From Streptomyces sp. RKAG290 (lineage in GTDB: Bacteria; Actinomycetota; Actinomycetes; Streptomycetales; Streptomycetaceae), in the NCBI RefSeq assembly GCF_023701695.1, contig NZ_JAJOZC010000001.1, positions 3,843,894-3,907,893 on the forward strand: 64,000 bases of DNA. Reading direction: 5' to 3'. Below the pieces are notes generated by a model, which did no database searches, was not told the origin of the DNA, and worked only from the letters and a program-made list of their open reading frames with translations. The position numbers were made by a program, and so were the translations under genes. Shown in pieces: positions 18,348 through 27,917 of the stretch (its first letter is position 1; the number at the start of each line of letters is the position of its first letter).

Positions 18348-19941
18348 AGTCGTGCCGCCGGTCTGGCTCCGGCTGGGGTGACGGGACTTCCACCTGAGCC
18401 TTCTCCTCCAGCGGCTTCTCCTTCTCAGGCCGCTGGGGGTGCCAGCCGTCGAGAAACGGTCGCAGCTGGTCGCCCGTCGGCTGTGCGTGGAAGTTGTGGC
18501 CGGTAAGTCCCCTGCCGCGCGCGGTGGGGTCGAGCCGCTCGGCCTCCGCCTTCCCCCACGCCGACCACTCCTTCAGCCTTTCGGCGTCGAGGTTGTCGGC
18601 CGACGTGGTGGCGGCTTTGTCCAGCGCTGTACAGAAATCCCTGATCGCCCCAGCAGTCCGCCACTGCTCCAAGGCCGTGCTGAAGCGCTCGGCCCGCACT
18701 GCGTCCACGGCCTTAATTGTCGCGATGCCGACGGCGGCCTCCCACTCTCGTTGTGTGCGCTCCGACTCCTCCGCTTCCCGCAGCCGGCGCTCTTTCTCCT
18801 TCCTCTCCTGTTCCTCGCGCAGGCGCCGCTGCTCGGCTTCCTGTTCCTCTCGCAGCCGCCGCTGCGCAGACTCGCGCTCCAACCGAGCCCGCTCCTGCTC
18901 TTCCGCATGTGCCTTGAGCGCTCGGAAGACCGAACCGACTTGGTCCTCCAGCGGCTTCTTGGCAGTGTCGGCCCAGTCCTTCTTCCATCCGGAGGCGTAG
19001 CTGTAGCCCGCGTGCTGGCTGATGTGCAGTTCCAGCTCGCCGGACGGCTCGGCCCGCATCGCCGGAGTGACCCGCTGCCAGTCGTAAGTACGCCTGCCCG
19101 GTTGCTTGGGCACGTACCGGACTTGCTTCTCCCGCTCGCGGAAGCTCACCTCGTACGTCTTTCCATGCACCGTCAGCAGGGGGCGCGCCTGCCTGCGTTT
19201 CTTGGACACTGCGATCTCGCCATGGCGGACAAGAGCCTGCTCGGCGAGGAGCCGGAGCAGGGAGATCATCCGGGGGAGGACCTCCTCGGAGATCTCAAAG
19301 GCACTGTGGTCCGCGGTGACTGCGGCGATCACGTCCTCAACGTCGATGATCACACGGCTGCGTGCCAGTCGGATCCGATTCCACTCGGTGTCGTCCTCGC
19401 CGGTCACCCTGAGCAGGCCGAGAACGAAGTCGCCCTTGGCCCGCCCGCTGTGCTTGAGGCTGTACCCCTCGGGGGCACACTGCCGCGCCGCGTCGAATGC
19501 TCGCCGGTAGCGGGCCCGCTCCTCGTCGCTCGGGTTCGGGATGCGGAGGAAGCGTCCGGCCTCCTGTACCTGGGTGATCAGGGCCGCTCCGATCGCGGCC
19601 GGTGAGGGGCGCGGGGGCTTCGCAGTCGCGGACGAGGGCGCTGTCTGTCGGCGGGGCGGGCCAGCCTGCGGTGTCAGCTTGGGGGCCGCCGAACGCTGCC
19701 TGCGTGGAGTCCGCTCCGGCCGGTCCGGGTGGTGCCCGTGCTCCAGGTAGAAGCGTCCGTCATTGGTGATGTCCGCCTGCCACCTCCCGCTCTGCTTCGG
19801 CATGGTGATCAAGCCTCGGCCCTTGAGGGCGTGAGCGGTGGCGGCAAGTTCCGGGCTGTCTGAGGTCACAGGCTCTGTCCCCTCCCCGATGCGGGTGAGC
19901 AGGACCAGCTGGCGATCATTGAGTGGCGACCAACGGTGCAT
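18277..19941 (-). CDS. coiled-coil protein of unknown function
   Basis: 554 residues from the ATG at 19941 (a GTG lies two codons upstream). The N-terminus (SPLNDRQLVLLTRIGEG) looks like a small winged helix. It is followed by a proline/arginine-rich linker, a central globular domain (KTYEVSFREREKQVRYVPKQ) and a long Arg/Glu coiled coil (RRLREEQEAEQRRLREEQE, near residues 390-450). No enzyme motif is visible. The gene at 6674 contains a similar LNDRQRTYL segment, so both may share a DNA-binding or oligomerisation domain. It overlaps the convergent gene at 17502 by 71 bp. Confidence 0.6.
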   Translation of the reverse strand: MHRWSPLNDRQLVLLTRIGEGTEPVTSDSPELAATAHALKGRGLITMPKQSGRWQADITNDGRFYLEHGHHPDRPERTPRRQRSAAPKLTPQAGPPRRQTAPSSATAKPPRPSPAAIGAALITQVQEAGRFLRIPNPSDEERARYRRAFDAARQCAPEGYSLKHSGRAKGDFVLGLLRVTGEDDTEWNRIRLARSRVIIDVEDVIAAVTADHSAFEISEEVLPRMISLLRLLAEQALVRHGEIAVSKKRRQARPLLTVHGKTYEVSFREREKQVRYVPKQPGRRTYDWQRVTPAMRAEPSGELELHISQHAGYSYASGWKKDWADTAKKPLEDQVGSVFRALKAHAEEQERARLERESAQRRLREEQEAEQRRLREEQERKEKERRLREAEESERTQREWEAAVGIATIKAVDAVRAERFSTALEQWRTAGAIRDFCTALDKAATTSADNLDAERLKEWSAWGKAEAERLDPTARGRGLTGHNFHAQPTGDQLRPFLDGWHPQRPEKEKPLEEKAQVEVPSPQPEPDRRHDFSDERLDQGWRYGRQARAQWWRR

Positions 19942-20270
19942 GGTCACGGTCGTACAGTGTGTGCTCGCGTCAGCACAACCCGTATTGGGCGATTGCCTCG
20001 GCGGCTGAGAAGGATTCCGGCGAGCGAAGGCGTTGTGCGGACCTGAGCCGCGTCTGTCGACGCGTTGGTGTTCCAGGGCCTGGGGCGGCAGCCGGGGGTG
20101 CGCCTTCTGGCTCGCTGACTTGCTGGGGGAGTTCACCACCGAAAGAGTCAGTTGCTTGTTCGAGAGAAGGGCTGGACGAGGCGTCTGGAACCTCCAGAGC
20201 CACGAGACTGGCTGAGGCTTCCGGTGGATTGGTCGTACGACTGTCGGAAGCTGTCACGTACCTTCTGGGC

Positions 20271-20963
20271 ATGGCGGCGCAGCGAGGTTCTGGCAACGAG
20301 GTAAGCGGTGGCCACTTCACTGGGGCTGTGATTCAGGCAGGGACCGTGCGTGGCGACGTGTCGGTATCGGCGCCTGTGCACGAAACGGTGAATACAGTGA
20401 TCCGGGAAGTGCGGACGATGCGATTCGTTCCGATGCTGTATCGGGTTCTCGCATCCCTTGCTGGGTGCTCGGCAGCTTATGGGGCGGGCCGTGGCGACGC
20501 ACCGCTTCGGGGAGCTGGCGCCGCGTGCAATGCCCTCGGCATACCCTCAGGCTGGACGATGCCGGCTGCGAGCTGGGTCGCTGAACGGTCCGACTTCGTG
20601 GGGAGTGTAGCCACGGTGTTGGTCCTGGTTGGGCTCCTGACCGTGCCGAAAGCATGCCATCTTGACGGTGATCTGGGTGAAACGTTGGAGTGGCGCGGAC
20701 CGTCGTCCACGGTGCTGGGGCTTGCGCTCCTGATGCAGTGCGGATCGGTATGGCAGTCTTTGCTGACTATCGCACCAGTTATCGCTTTCGGGATTTGGCA
20801 GGTCGGCCGGGAGGGTATTCCCGGAGACCGGTCGCAGCGTGTCGGAATCGCGGTAGGTGGGGTACTCCTTGCCCTGGCGTTCGCACCCCTCTACATGTTG
20901 CTGTGGCCGTTCGGTCGGGAGGCTGTCAGGGCGGACTCGAGTCGGATCCCGCAGCGGCCCTAG
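20271..20963 (+). CDS. membrane protein with an N-terminal BASS/RHIM-like amyloid motif
   Basis: 230 residues from the ATG at 20271. Residues 9-28 read NEVSGGHFTGAVIQAGTVRG, the same pattern found in the small effector at 21137 and the NLRs at 21722 and 25747. After a short linker come about five hydrophobic segments (for example FVGSVATVLVLVGLLTV; STVLGLALLMQCG; VGIAVGGVLLALAFAPLYML). The architecture, a prion-like motif followed by a membrane domain, suggests an effector that is seeded by an activated NLR and acts in the membrane. That role is inferred from the motif and the neighbours. Longer frames start at 19923 but overlap the gene on the other strand. Confidence 0.6.
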   Translation: MAAQRGSGNEVSGGHFTGAVIQAGTVRGDVSVSAPVHETVNTVIREVRTMRFVPMLYRVLASLAGCSAAYGAGRGDAPLRGAGAACNALGIPSGWTMPAASWVAERSDFVGSVATVLVLVGLLTVPKACHLDGDLGETLEWRGPSSTVLGLALLMQCGSVWQSLLTIAPVIAFGIWQVGREGIPGDRSQRVGIAVGGVLLALAFAPLYMLLWPFGREAVRADSSRIPQRP

Positions 20964-21136
20964 AACGAGGCCGCCGTGATGGTTTGGGCGGAATTACTCC
21001 CGCGACCGTGGGGGCGCCAGTCAACTTGCCATGGTCTGCACACCAGTTAGCCAATGAATGGCGCGCACTCTGCCACCGGAATCTGTTGGTGAATTCGAGG
21101 CCGCGGACGTGGCGGGTGGCGCCTTGCCCGCGGTCG

Positions 21137-21559
21137 TCAGCGGTCGGTGTCCCGTGTCATGTTGAAGGTGAGGCTGGAGAAGTCCCTGCCCTGGAGTACA
21201 GGGCCGTTCTGGGTTCCTCCGCTGATGCTGTTGTGTACTTCACTGCCCGAGCCGGTCTGGGCATGCTGCCACCACTCTTCGAGCAGCACGCGGAACTCCC
21301 CATCCAGGGCGGCCCGTACGCCCAGCGCCGTCGCCAGCGCCTGGGCGTGTACGGGGTCGGCAGGGTTGTTCTCCAGATCCGCGATCTCCAACTGGCCCGA
21401 GCTGACCCCAGGCGATCCGTCCGGCTCCGCGTCCTGTGCTGCGCCGCGCTGGAAGGGACGCCTCACGAGTGCCGTGAGTCCTTGCCACGCCTGGCGCCCG
21501 GCTTCTCCGCCAGCGCTTCCGGCCAGTGCCGCCAGTGCCGCTGCGGTGATCGGGTCCAT
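21137..21559 (-). CDS. Bell-like effector with C-terminal BASS amyloid motif
   Basis: 140 residues from the ATG at 21559, with GGGGAG 8 bases upstream. Residues 1-90 are alpha-helical (MDPITAAALAALAGSAGGEA, ADPVHAQALATALGVRAALD), resembling the predicted pore-forming Bell domain of bacterial NLR-linked effectors. Residues 110-127 read NSISGGTQNGPVLQGRDF, a Gln-Gly amyloid-type motif. It is divergent from NLR gene 21722 with 162 bp between the starts, the arrangement described for bacterial amyloid signalling pairs by Dyrka, Saupe and colleagues. The predicted action is that NLR aggregation templates this motif and the helical domain then attacks the cell membrane. Confidence 0.65.
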   Translation of the reverse strand: MDPITAAALAALAGSAGGEAGRQAWQGLTALVRRPFQRGAAQDAEPDGSPGVSSGQLEIADLENNPADPVHAQALATALGVRAALDGEFRVLLEEWWQHAQTGSGSEVHNSISGGTQNGPVLQGRDFSSLTFNMTRDTDR

Positions 21560-21721
21560 ACCAGGCTCCCCAGGTCGGTATCTGATCGTCACACCTTAGG
21601 TCCGTGGGACGGAGTCATGCAGAATTTCCCGTGTACCCGGAGCCTTTGCGTTCCATCGCCGGACCCGCCCGGTTGAGGCCGCCTCGCCCTCATCTCGCCG
21701 ACGGGGCAATACTGTTGACGC

Positions 21722-23815
21722 ATGGTGGACGAGACGCGCAACAGCCTGGACGGACGTGCGGACGTGGTCGTTCAGGCCGGGCGCATTGGTGAGTTGCATC
21801 AGCACCTGCACGGCATCGAAGGTCCGGCCGCGCCGATTCCCTTCCAACTTCCCCCGACGCGCCTACGGTTCGAGAACCGGCTGGCCGAGCAGGAGCGCAT
21901 CACGCGCGCGATCGATGCGCACGTGGCACAGGCGGGGCCGCTCGTCGTCGCACTGACGGGAATGGGCGGGATCGGCAAGACCGCTCTGGGGTTTCATGTG
22001 GCCCGCCGTTTCACGGACCGATATCCCGACGGGGTCCTCTACGTCGACCTGGACGACTTGCGGCGGGACGGTGCCGTGGAGATCTCGGACGCCGTCGGGG
22101 AGCTCCTGACCGGGCTGGGCGTATCGCCGGAGTTGCTGGAGAGATCACTCGCAGGCCGTACGAAGCAGCTCTGGACGCGGACCCGGGACAAGCGGCTGAT
22201 CGTGGTGATCGACAACGCGCGGTACGGAAGCGAGGCGACCCCGCTTCTCCCTGCGTCGGACGACAGCCTGACGATCATCACCAGTCAGGGAGCCCTGTAC
22301 GACCTCGACGCTGCGGCTGTGGCCGAGGTCCCGGTAGGCCCGCTAGCAGTGGAGGACGCGGTGCGGCTGCTGGGCCACTTCGTGGACGATCCTCGCTTGT
22401 CGGCGGAGCCGGACGCACTGGTCGAGTTGGCACGTGGGTGTGGTGGTCTGCCGGCCGCTCTTCAGGTGGCCGGTCAGTGGGTACGCAAGTACCGCAGGCG
22501 GAACCTGTCCCGGCTCGTCGCCGAGCTGACGGCGGAACTGCGCGGAAGGGGCATTCCCGTGGTCGAAGCCGTGTGGGACGCCGCCTACTCGGGGCTGGAT
22601 CCTGAGGCCGCGCGACTGTACCGGCTGCTTCCAGAGCTTCCGGGGCCCGTGGTCGAGGAGCCGGCCGCCGCCGCCCTCCTCGGCTGCGATCCCTGCCGGG
22701 CGGGGGACGCCCTGGAGGAGTTGGAGTCGGCGGGGCTGCTGGAGGGCAGGGCCGACGACTGGCGTATGCACGCCCTCCTGCGGGGTCACGCCGAGCGGCG
22801 TGCGCGACTGGAGGACCCGGACGGGCAGGAGCGGGCACGCGCTCGCCGCTCGCTGTGTTCCTGGTACAGGCGGCAAGCCGCGCGCGCGGATCTCCTGGCC
22901 GCGGGCCCGCGGATGACGTTCGCGGAGCTGCCGGAACCCGTGGGCGCCGACTCGTGCGATATCGAGTTCCCGGGCAAAACGGAAGCGCTGCGATGGCTGG
23001 AATCGCACCGGCTCGCCCTGTACGGATGCGTCCGGCTCGCCTTCGACGCGGGGCTCTATGAGGACGCCTGGGCGCTGTGCGAACCGCTGTGGACGCACTT
23101 CCTCGACCACCCGCACTACGCCGACGTCATGGACACCTTCCGTACGGGGGTGGCTGCCGCGGACCGGACGGAGTTCCTTCCGGCCATGGTCAGGATGAGG
23201 TGTCAGCTGGCACGTCCGCTGTGGGAGCAGGGGCTGTTCGACGAAGCGGCCGAGCAACTGAGGCATGCGCTCAACGCCTCCGAAGCACTGGGAGCGTCAC
23301 CTCCGGAGCGGAAGCTGACCGCCTCGGCGGTCGAGTTCCGAGGCTTGCTCAAGTCCGACCTCGGGGACTGGTCCGGCGCCGCCGAGGACTTCGAAGTGGC
23401 GAGGGCGATCCACGCGGAGATCGAGAACGCGTACGGCGTACTGCTCCAGACCTACCTGTTGGGAAAAACCGCGGTGCGACAGGGAGAGTTCCAGGTGGCG
23501 GTCAGGCTCCTGGAAGAGGCTCACGCGATGGCGCGGCGGCAGGAGCGCCCGCGCATGGTGTCGCGCACCGGATTCGAACTGGGCCGCGCACTCAGGCTGG
23601 TGGGCAGGGCGGAGGAGGCGTACGCGTTGGTGAGCGTGGCGCTGGACGGCGCGCGCGCTCGGGGATCCGTCACGGACGAGGTACGTGTTCTGGAGGAACT
23701 GGCGGCTCTGGCGGAAGCCCGCGGTGACGCCGAGACCGCCGAGCGGCACCGTGTGACTGCGAGGCACATCAGGCGACAGGCCGGAGGCATCTCTTCCGAC
23801 GCTCAGAGCTCGTAG
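21722..23815 (+). CDS. NB-ARC STAND ATPase with TPRs and N-terminal BASS motif (bacterial NLR)
   Basis: 697 residues. Residues 7-23 read NSLDGRADVVVQAGRIG, the amyloid-type motif shared with the divergent effector. The NB-ARC domain has Walker A GMGGIGKTALGF near residue 81-92, Walker B RLIVVIDNA near 158-166 and a GLP motif (CGGLPAALQ) near 241. The winged-helix part follows (SGLDPEAARLYRLL), and residues 450-690 are TPR-like helices (ALEELAALAEARGDAETAERH at the end) that would sense the trigger. Such proteins oligomerise with ATP on sensing and pass the signal through the N-terminal motif. Its 3' end overlaps the convergent transferase gene by 13 bp. The trigger is unknown. Confidence 0.85.
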   Translation: MVDETRNSLDGRADVVVQAGRIGELHQHLHGIEGPAAPIPFQLPPTRLRFENRLAEQERITRAIDAHVAQAGPLVVALTGMGGIGKTALGFHVARRFTDRYPDGVLYVDLDDLRRDGAVEISDAVGELLTGLGVSPELLERSLAGRTKQLWTRTRDKRLIVVIDNARYGSEATPLLPASDDSLTIITSQGALYDLDAAAVAEVPVGPLAVEDAVRLLGHFVDDPRLSAEPDALVELARGCGGLPAALQVAGQWVRKYRRRNLSRLVAELTAELRGRGIPVVEAVWDAAYSGLDPEAARLYRLLPELPGPVVEEPAAAALLGCDPCRAGDALEELESAGLLEGRADDWRMHALLRGHAERRARLEDPDGQERARARRSLCSWYRRQAARADLLAAGPRMTFAELPEPVGADSCDIEFPGKTEALRWLESHRLALYGCVRLAFDAGLYEDAWALCEPLWTHFLDHPHYADVMDTFRTGVAAADRTEFLPAMVRMRCQLARPLWEQGLFDEAAEQLRHALNASEALGASPPERKLTASAVEFRGLLKSDLGDWSGAAEDFEVARAIHAEIENAYGVLLQTYLLGKTAVRQGEFQVAVRLLEEAHAMARRQERPRMVSRTGFELGRALRLVGRAEEAYALVSVALDGARARGSVTDEVRVLEELAALAEARGDAETAERHRVTARHIRRQAGGISSDAQSS

Positions 23816-25428
23816 TCGAGGTCGTCCTCATGGGCGGCACTCAGTTGTACGCGGACGGCCGTCGGCCCGGTGTCGCACAGGAGTGACACGGGTAGTGACG
23901 CGTACGTGCCGGCCCCGAGCCAGGCGTGTACCGCGGACACCACGGCCGTCGGATCCACGTGCGACACCATGCCCCCGTCCCGCTGAGGTTCTACGCGGAG
24001 GCTGAGCAGTCCGGCCGTGCGGTGTCTGAGTAGGCAGCGCCGGGGTGACAGGATCGCGGCTGCTGTTCTGCAGCCCGGCGCCTCCTCCAGGACATGGGCC
24101 GTCCAGCCCTCCGCGGTCCACGCCGTGTGCTGCCCGGCGTGGCCGGCGGTCTGGGCGCGGCGCCAGAGCAGGGCGGCACTCTGCACCTGGCGTGGTCCTG
24201 CCGTGGGGTATTCGGCGGTCAGATGGTGTACGGCCTGCTGCGTGTGCGCGGGGAAGCGTTCGACGGCGATCCGGTGACCCGACACCTCGGCCCGTACTGC
24301 GAGAGCAAGGGGCTGACGAGGTGTCGTGGACGGCCGGGCGAACGACGACGCGTCCAGCGGGCTCGACGGAGGGCGCAGTCCGAGCATCCGGTAGAGCTGC
24401 TCTCGCAGCAACTGGAGCGCCCGGCCCTGCTGGGCGAAGGCGCTGGCGGCCGGACCACGGGTGTCCGTGGACCGGGACTGCAGGAGAGCGTCCTCCAGGC
24501 CGGAGGCGGCCGACAGCCTGGGTGTCGAATCCAGCAGCCGCGCCATCGGGCTGCCCGGGATGAGCTCACGGCCGCCGTCGTAGGCACTGACGACCGGGCG
24601 GCCGAGGGCCGCCGCGTAGAGAGCCGTGGAGCCGTGGTCGGTGACGACGGCATCGGCGGCGACGAGAAGTGCGGCCCACTCCTCGTAAGGACGGGCAAGG
24701 ACCAGCCCCGCCCTGAGCGCAGGGGCGAGCCGCCGGGAAAGATCGAAGAGCCCGGTCCTGCTGTACTCGTTGGGATGCACGATCAGAGCGACCTGAAAGG
24801 CGTCGTGCGCCAGGATCCCGGTGAGTTCGGCGGGCAGCCCGGGCCGGCGGGCAAGGAGCGAGTCCGGCCCCCACGTGGAGGCGAGGACGACGAGCTGCCG
24901 CGGTCCCGTCCCCAGGGCGGCGCGGTAGTCCTGGCGGTGGGCGACCGAGGCGAGAAAACGGTCCAGGGTCGGATCTCCGACCACAGCGGCCCGGCCGGCG
25001 GCCGACGGACAGTGACGCGCCAGACGATCCAGCTGCTCCTCGTGGGCCAAGGCATGGAGATCGGCCCAGGGTTCGCCGTCGGCCAACAGGTAGTGGGGAT
25101 CCAGTCCGGAAGGCACTTCGGGTGAACCGTCTTTGCTAATGGCCTTGTTGAAGCCGGCTCCGTGCGGCAACAGCGCGCGAGGCCCGGACAGCTCGTGGAA
25201 TTCACCCTTCGGGCTCGCGGTCAGGACCAGGTCGTGCCTGCTCCGGCGAGCCTCGTCCCAGGGCACGATGCGGCCACCCGACCTGTCCAGAGCGGCGAGC
25301 GCGTCGACGTCGAAGTGCGATCCGGGGAGCAGCGTGAACCGGACGGTGATGCGAGTGTCGCCCTCGAAAACGGGCAACACGTCGAGGAGCCGATGCAACG
25401 CCCCGGCGGAACGCACAGCGACGAGCAC
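23803..25428 (-). CDS. GT-B-like transferase (CDP-glycerol glycerophosphotransferase type), paralogue 1
   Basis: 541 residues from GTG 25428. Motifs of a GT-B fold with two Rossmann domains: LPHGAGFNK, VVGDPTLDRFL, ASTWGPDSLL, IVHPNEYSRTG, AVVTDHGSTALYAAALGRPV. The last is the typical donor-binding region of CDP-glycerol and polysialyl-type transferases. The C-terminal 190 residues are specific to this family and match the paralogue at 27857. The acceptor is unknown. The start is uncertain: GTG 25428 lies directly after a 16 x 8-bp repeat and lacks a ribosome-binding site, and the first 25 residues of the paralogue are missing. A frame starting at ATG 25654 would join it if the repeat had 17 or 14 units. 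It converges on NLR gene 21722. Confidence 0.68.
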   Translation of the reverse strand: MLVAVRSAGALHRLLDVLPVFEGDTRITVRFTLLPGSHFDVDALAALDRSGGRIVPWDEARRSRHDLVLTASPKGEFHELSGPRALLPHGAGFNKAISKDGSPEVPSGLDPHYLLADGEPWADLHALAHEEQLDRLARHCPSAAGRAAVVGDPTLDRFLASVAHRQDYRAALGTGPRQLVVLASTWGPDSLLARRPGLPAELTGILAHDAFQVALIVHPNEYSRTGLFDLSRRLAPALRAGLVLARPYEEWAALLVAADAVVTDHGSTALYAAALGRPVVSAYDGGRELIPGSPMARLLDSTPRLSAASGLEDALLQSRSTDTRGPAASAFAQQGRALQLLREQLYRMLGLRPPSSPLDASSFARPSTTPRQPLALAVRAEVSGHRIAVERFPAHTQQAVHHLTAEYPTAGPRQVQSAALLWRRAQTAGHAGQHTAWTAEGWTAHVLEEAPGCRTAAAILSPRRCLLRHRTAGLLSLRVEPQRDGGMVSHVDPTAVVSAVHAWLGAGTYASLPVSLLCDTGPTAVRVQLSAAHEDDLDYEL

Positions 25429-25432
25429 TTCG

Positions 25433-25563
25433 CTGCTCTGCTGCTCTGCTGCTCTGCTGCTCTGCTGCTCTGCTGCTCTGCTGCTCTGCTGCTCTGCTGC
25501 TCTGCTGCTCTGCTGCTCTGCTGCTCTGCTGCTCTGCTGCTCTGCTGCTCTGCTGCTCTGCTG
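25433..25563. repeat. octanucleotide microsatellite, 16 x CTGCTCTG
   Basis: Sixteen perfect units at 25433-25560 plus CTG. On the minus strand it lies between a TTGACA (25570-25575) and the GTG of transferase paralogue 1. Because 8 is not a multiple of 3, each unit gained or lost shifts the frame. All three frames through it are open and give the same eight-residue repeat (AEQQSSRA). Confidence 0.95.
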
Positions 25564-25746
25564 TAAATTTTGTCAAGTCTACCCGGCAGCGGCGTTCGGC
25601 GGGGGCGAATTGACCCGAAAGGTCAGGGTCGTCTGCGGGAGCCTGGTACGGCATGGCCCTGATCGTACCGGTGGCGGAACGCCCTCCTTCTCGCCCTGTG
25701 TCCAGTACGGTGACTTCTGGTCGGCGATCCGGAGAGCTGGTGGTCC

Positions 25747-27917
25747 ATGAGCACGCGAGGTGAGTCGGAACCCCCCGTGGCAAGGGTCATGAACAGTCTT
25801 TCCGGCAATGTCGATGGACAACTGGCTCAGGCGGGAGTCGTCCATGGGGCATTTCCTTCAACTACCACGCGGCACAGGCTGCAGAGCACGCGGTTCGCCG
25901 TCCCGATCAGGTTCCGAGGCCACCTCGCGGGTTCGTTAACCGCCTAGGGGTGCTGGCCGAACTCGACGACTTAGTCGGACACGATGATGCTCCTGGCTGC
26001 CCGATTGGCGTGTTCAGCGGCCTCCCCGGCATTGGCAAGACGGCAGCAGCCTGTCAATGGGCCCACAATAATCAACCGCGTTTCCCTGGTGGGCAGCTCT
26101 TCGTCGACTTCGCCGCGCTGCGCTCAGGAACCGGCGGAGACGTCTCGGAGGCGCTCGCCATCTGCCTCAGAGCAATGGGAGTACGGGACCAGTACCTCCC
26201 TGCGGGGCTTGCCGAGCGGACGTCCCTCTACCGGAACCTGTCCGCCGAGCGGCGGATGCTGGTGGTACTGGACGACGTTACGCGCCCGGCGCAGGTCGTC
26301 GCCCTGCTGCCTCAAGGGCTAGGGAGCGTTGTATTGGCGACCAGCATGTGGCGGCTCGGTGAGCTCATTCTCGACGGAGCGTCTCTGCTTCACCTTGATG
26401 TTCTCGACGCCGACAGTGCTATGGAGCTACTGGCGGCTCTGTGCGGGCCGCAGAGGATCGCGGATGAATCCGCTGCCGCGGTGCGATTGGTCGAACTCTT
26501 GGGCGGCCTGCCGATTGCCATCCGTATCTGTGGCGCGCGGCTGGTGACACATCGCCGCCTGACGATCACCGCGCTGGTTGATGACCTGTCCGACGAACAG
26601 AGCCGCCTCAGCCGCATCACCGTTTCCTCAGCGCACGAGGAGCGCACTGTGTCCGCAGCCCTTGAGATTGCTTACCGAGACCTTCCTGAACCTGCCGCGC
26701 GCATGTACCGGATCCTTGGCCACTTCCCGGGCCACAGTTTCGACACAGCCCTTGCGGCGCTGGCCGCCGGGCTGGGCACGGCGGAGGAGGCCCAAGAGGC
26801 CCTGGACGTGCTGGAAACCGCCAGCTTGCTGTCCGTGCTGGACGACCGCAGATACGCATTGCATAGCCTGGTACGACTTCACGCCCGCGACAGGGCGAGG
26901 GCCTTCGACTCGCCGGATGCCGAGCGGGAGACTGTTCGTAGGGTCACCAGCCACTACCTTGCGCTGACTGTCATGGCCGACTTCGCCGTACGGGCCGACC
27001 GGCTCCGGATCGCCGTGATGGCCGAGGTCTTCGGGGCAACCGATTCGGGCGCTGTCGCAGACCCGTTCGCCGGTGCCGACGACCCCGCCCGCGACGCGAT
27101 CAGCTGGCTGGAGGCCGAACGCGCCAACATCATGGCCGTGCTCCGCGCCGCGTCCGGGTTCGGCTTCGATCGCGCGGTGTGGCAGCTGGCGGAGGCATTC
27201 ACCGTCCTCTTCCTGCACCACCGGCACCTTGCCGATTGGCGAGAGTCGCTAGAACTGGGCGCCGACGCCGCCCAGCACGATGGCAACCCCGCGGCCGAGG
27301 CCAGGCTGCGCAGCTTGTTGTCCAGACCACTGCTCGACTTGGGGCAGGACAACCAGGCCAAGACAGAACTGGACATCGCCGAGCGGCTTGCCGTGGAGTC
27401 GAGAAATCTGGTCCTCCACGCGTCGGTTCAGGAGTTCCTCGGTCGGTACTGGGACCTCCACGACTCCGCCCGCGCGGTCGACGCGTACCGTAGCTCGCTC
27501 GCTCTGAATGCCGAGGCCGGGGAGAAGCGGGGCGAGGCCCTGGCCCTGTACTTTCTGGGCTGTGCCCAGAGCTCAGCCGGCGATCATGTCGCCGCCCTGA
27601 CAGCACTCTCCCAGGCCAGGGACACGTTGCTCACTCTGCGGGACGAGCGGATGGCGGCTCGGGCCCTCGCTGACACCGGCCGGGTCAGAGCGCGGCTCGG
27701 CGATACCGAGGGGGCGGCAGCCGCTCTTTCCCAGGCCGCCGACGATCTGCACCGGGCCGGGGCGTCCCACTACGAGGCCCAAGCATCGGAAGATCTGGCA
27801 GACCTCCTGGACGACCCGGCTGAGGTACGGACCTACTTGCGCCGGGCCCTCACCGTCTACGAGGAGGGCGGCAGCCCTCGCGCGGCGGATGTCCTCGCCC
27901 GGTTGGCGGCTGGCTGA
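25747..27917 (+). pseudogene. NB-ARC STAND ATPase with TPRs and BASS motif, paralogue 2, frameshifted near its N-terminus
   Basis: About 722 residues if one G is added to the run at 25846-25849. The first frame (ATG 25747, or ATG 25789) ends at 25947 and carries NSLSGNVDGQLAQAGVVHG at residues 16-34. The added G continues it as HGGISFNYHAAQAAEHAV into the long frame. NB-ARC motifs: Walker A SGLPGIGKTAAA, Walker B RMLVVLDDV, GLP motif LGGLPIAIR. The C-terminal half is TPR-like (LGDTEGAAAALSQAADDLHR). Its 3' end overlaps the convergent transferase paralogue 2 by 61 bp, the same layout as the first module, though protein similarity to NLR 1 is moderate. Its own effector may be either BASS-motif partner at 20271 or 21137. 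Confidence 0.78.
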
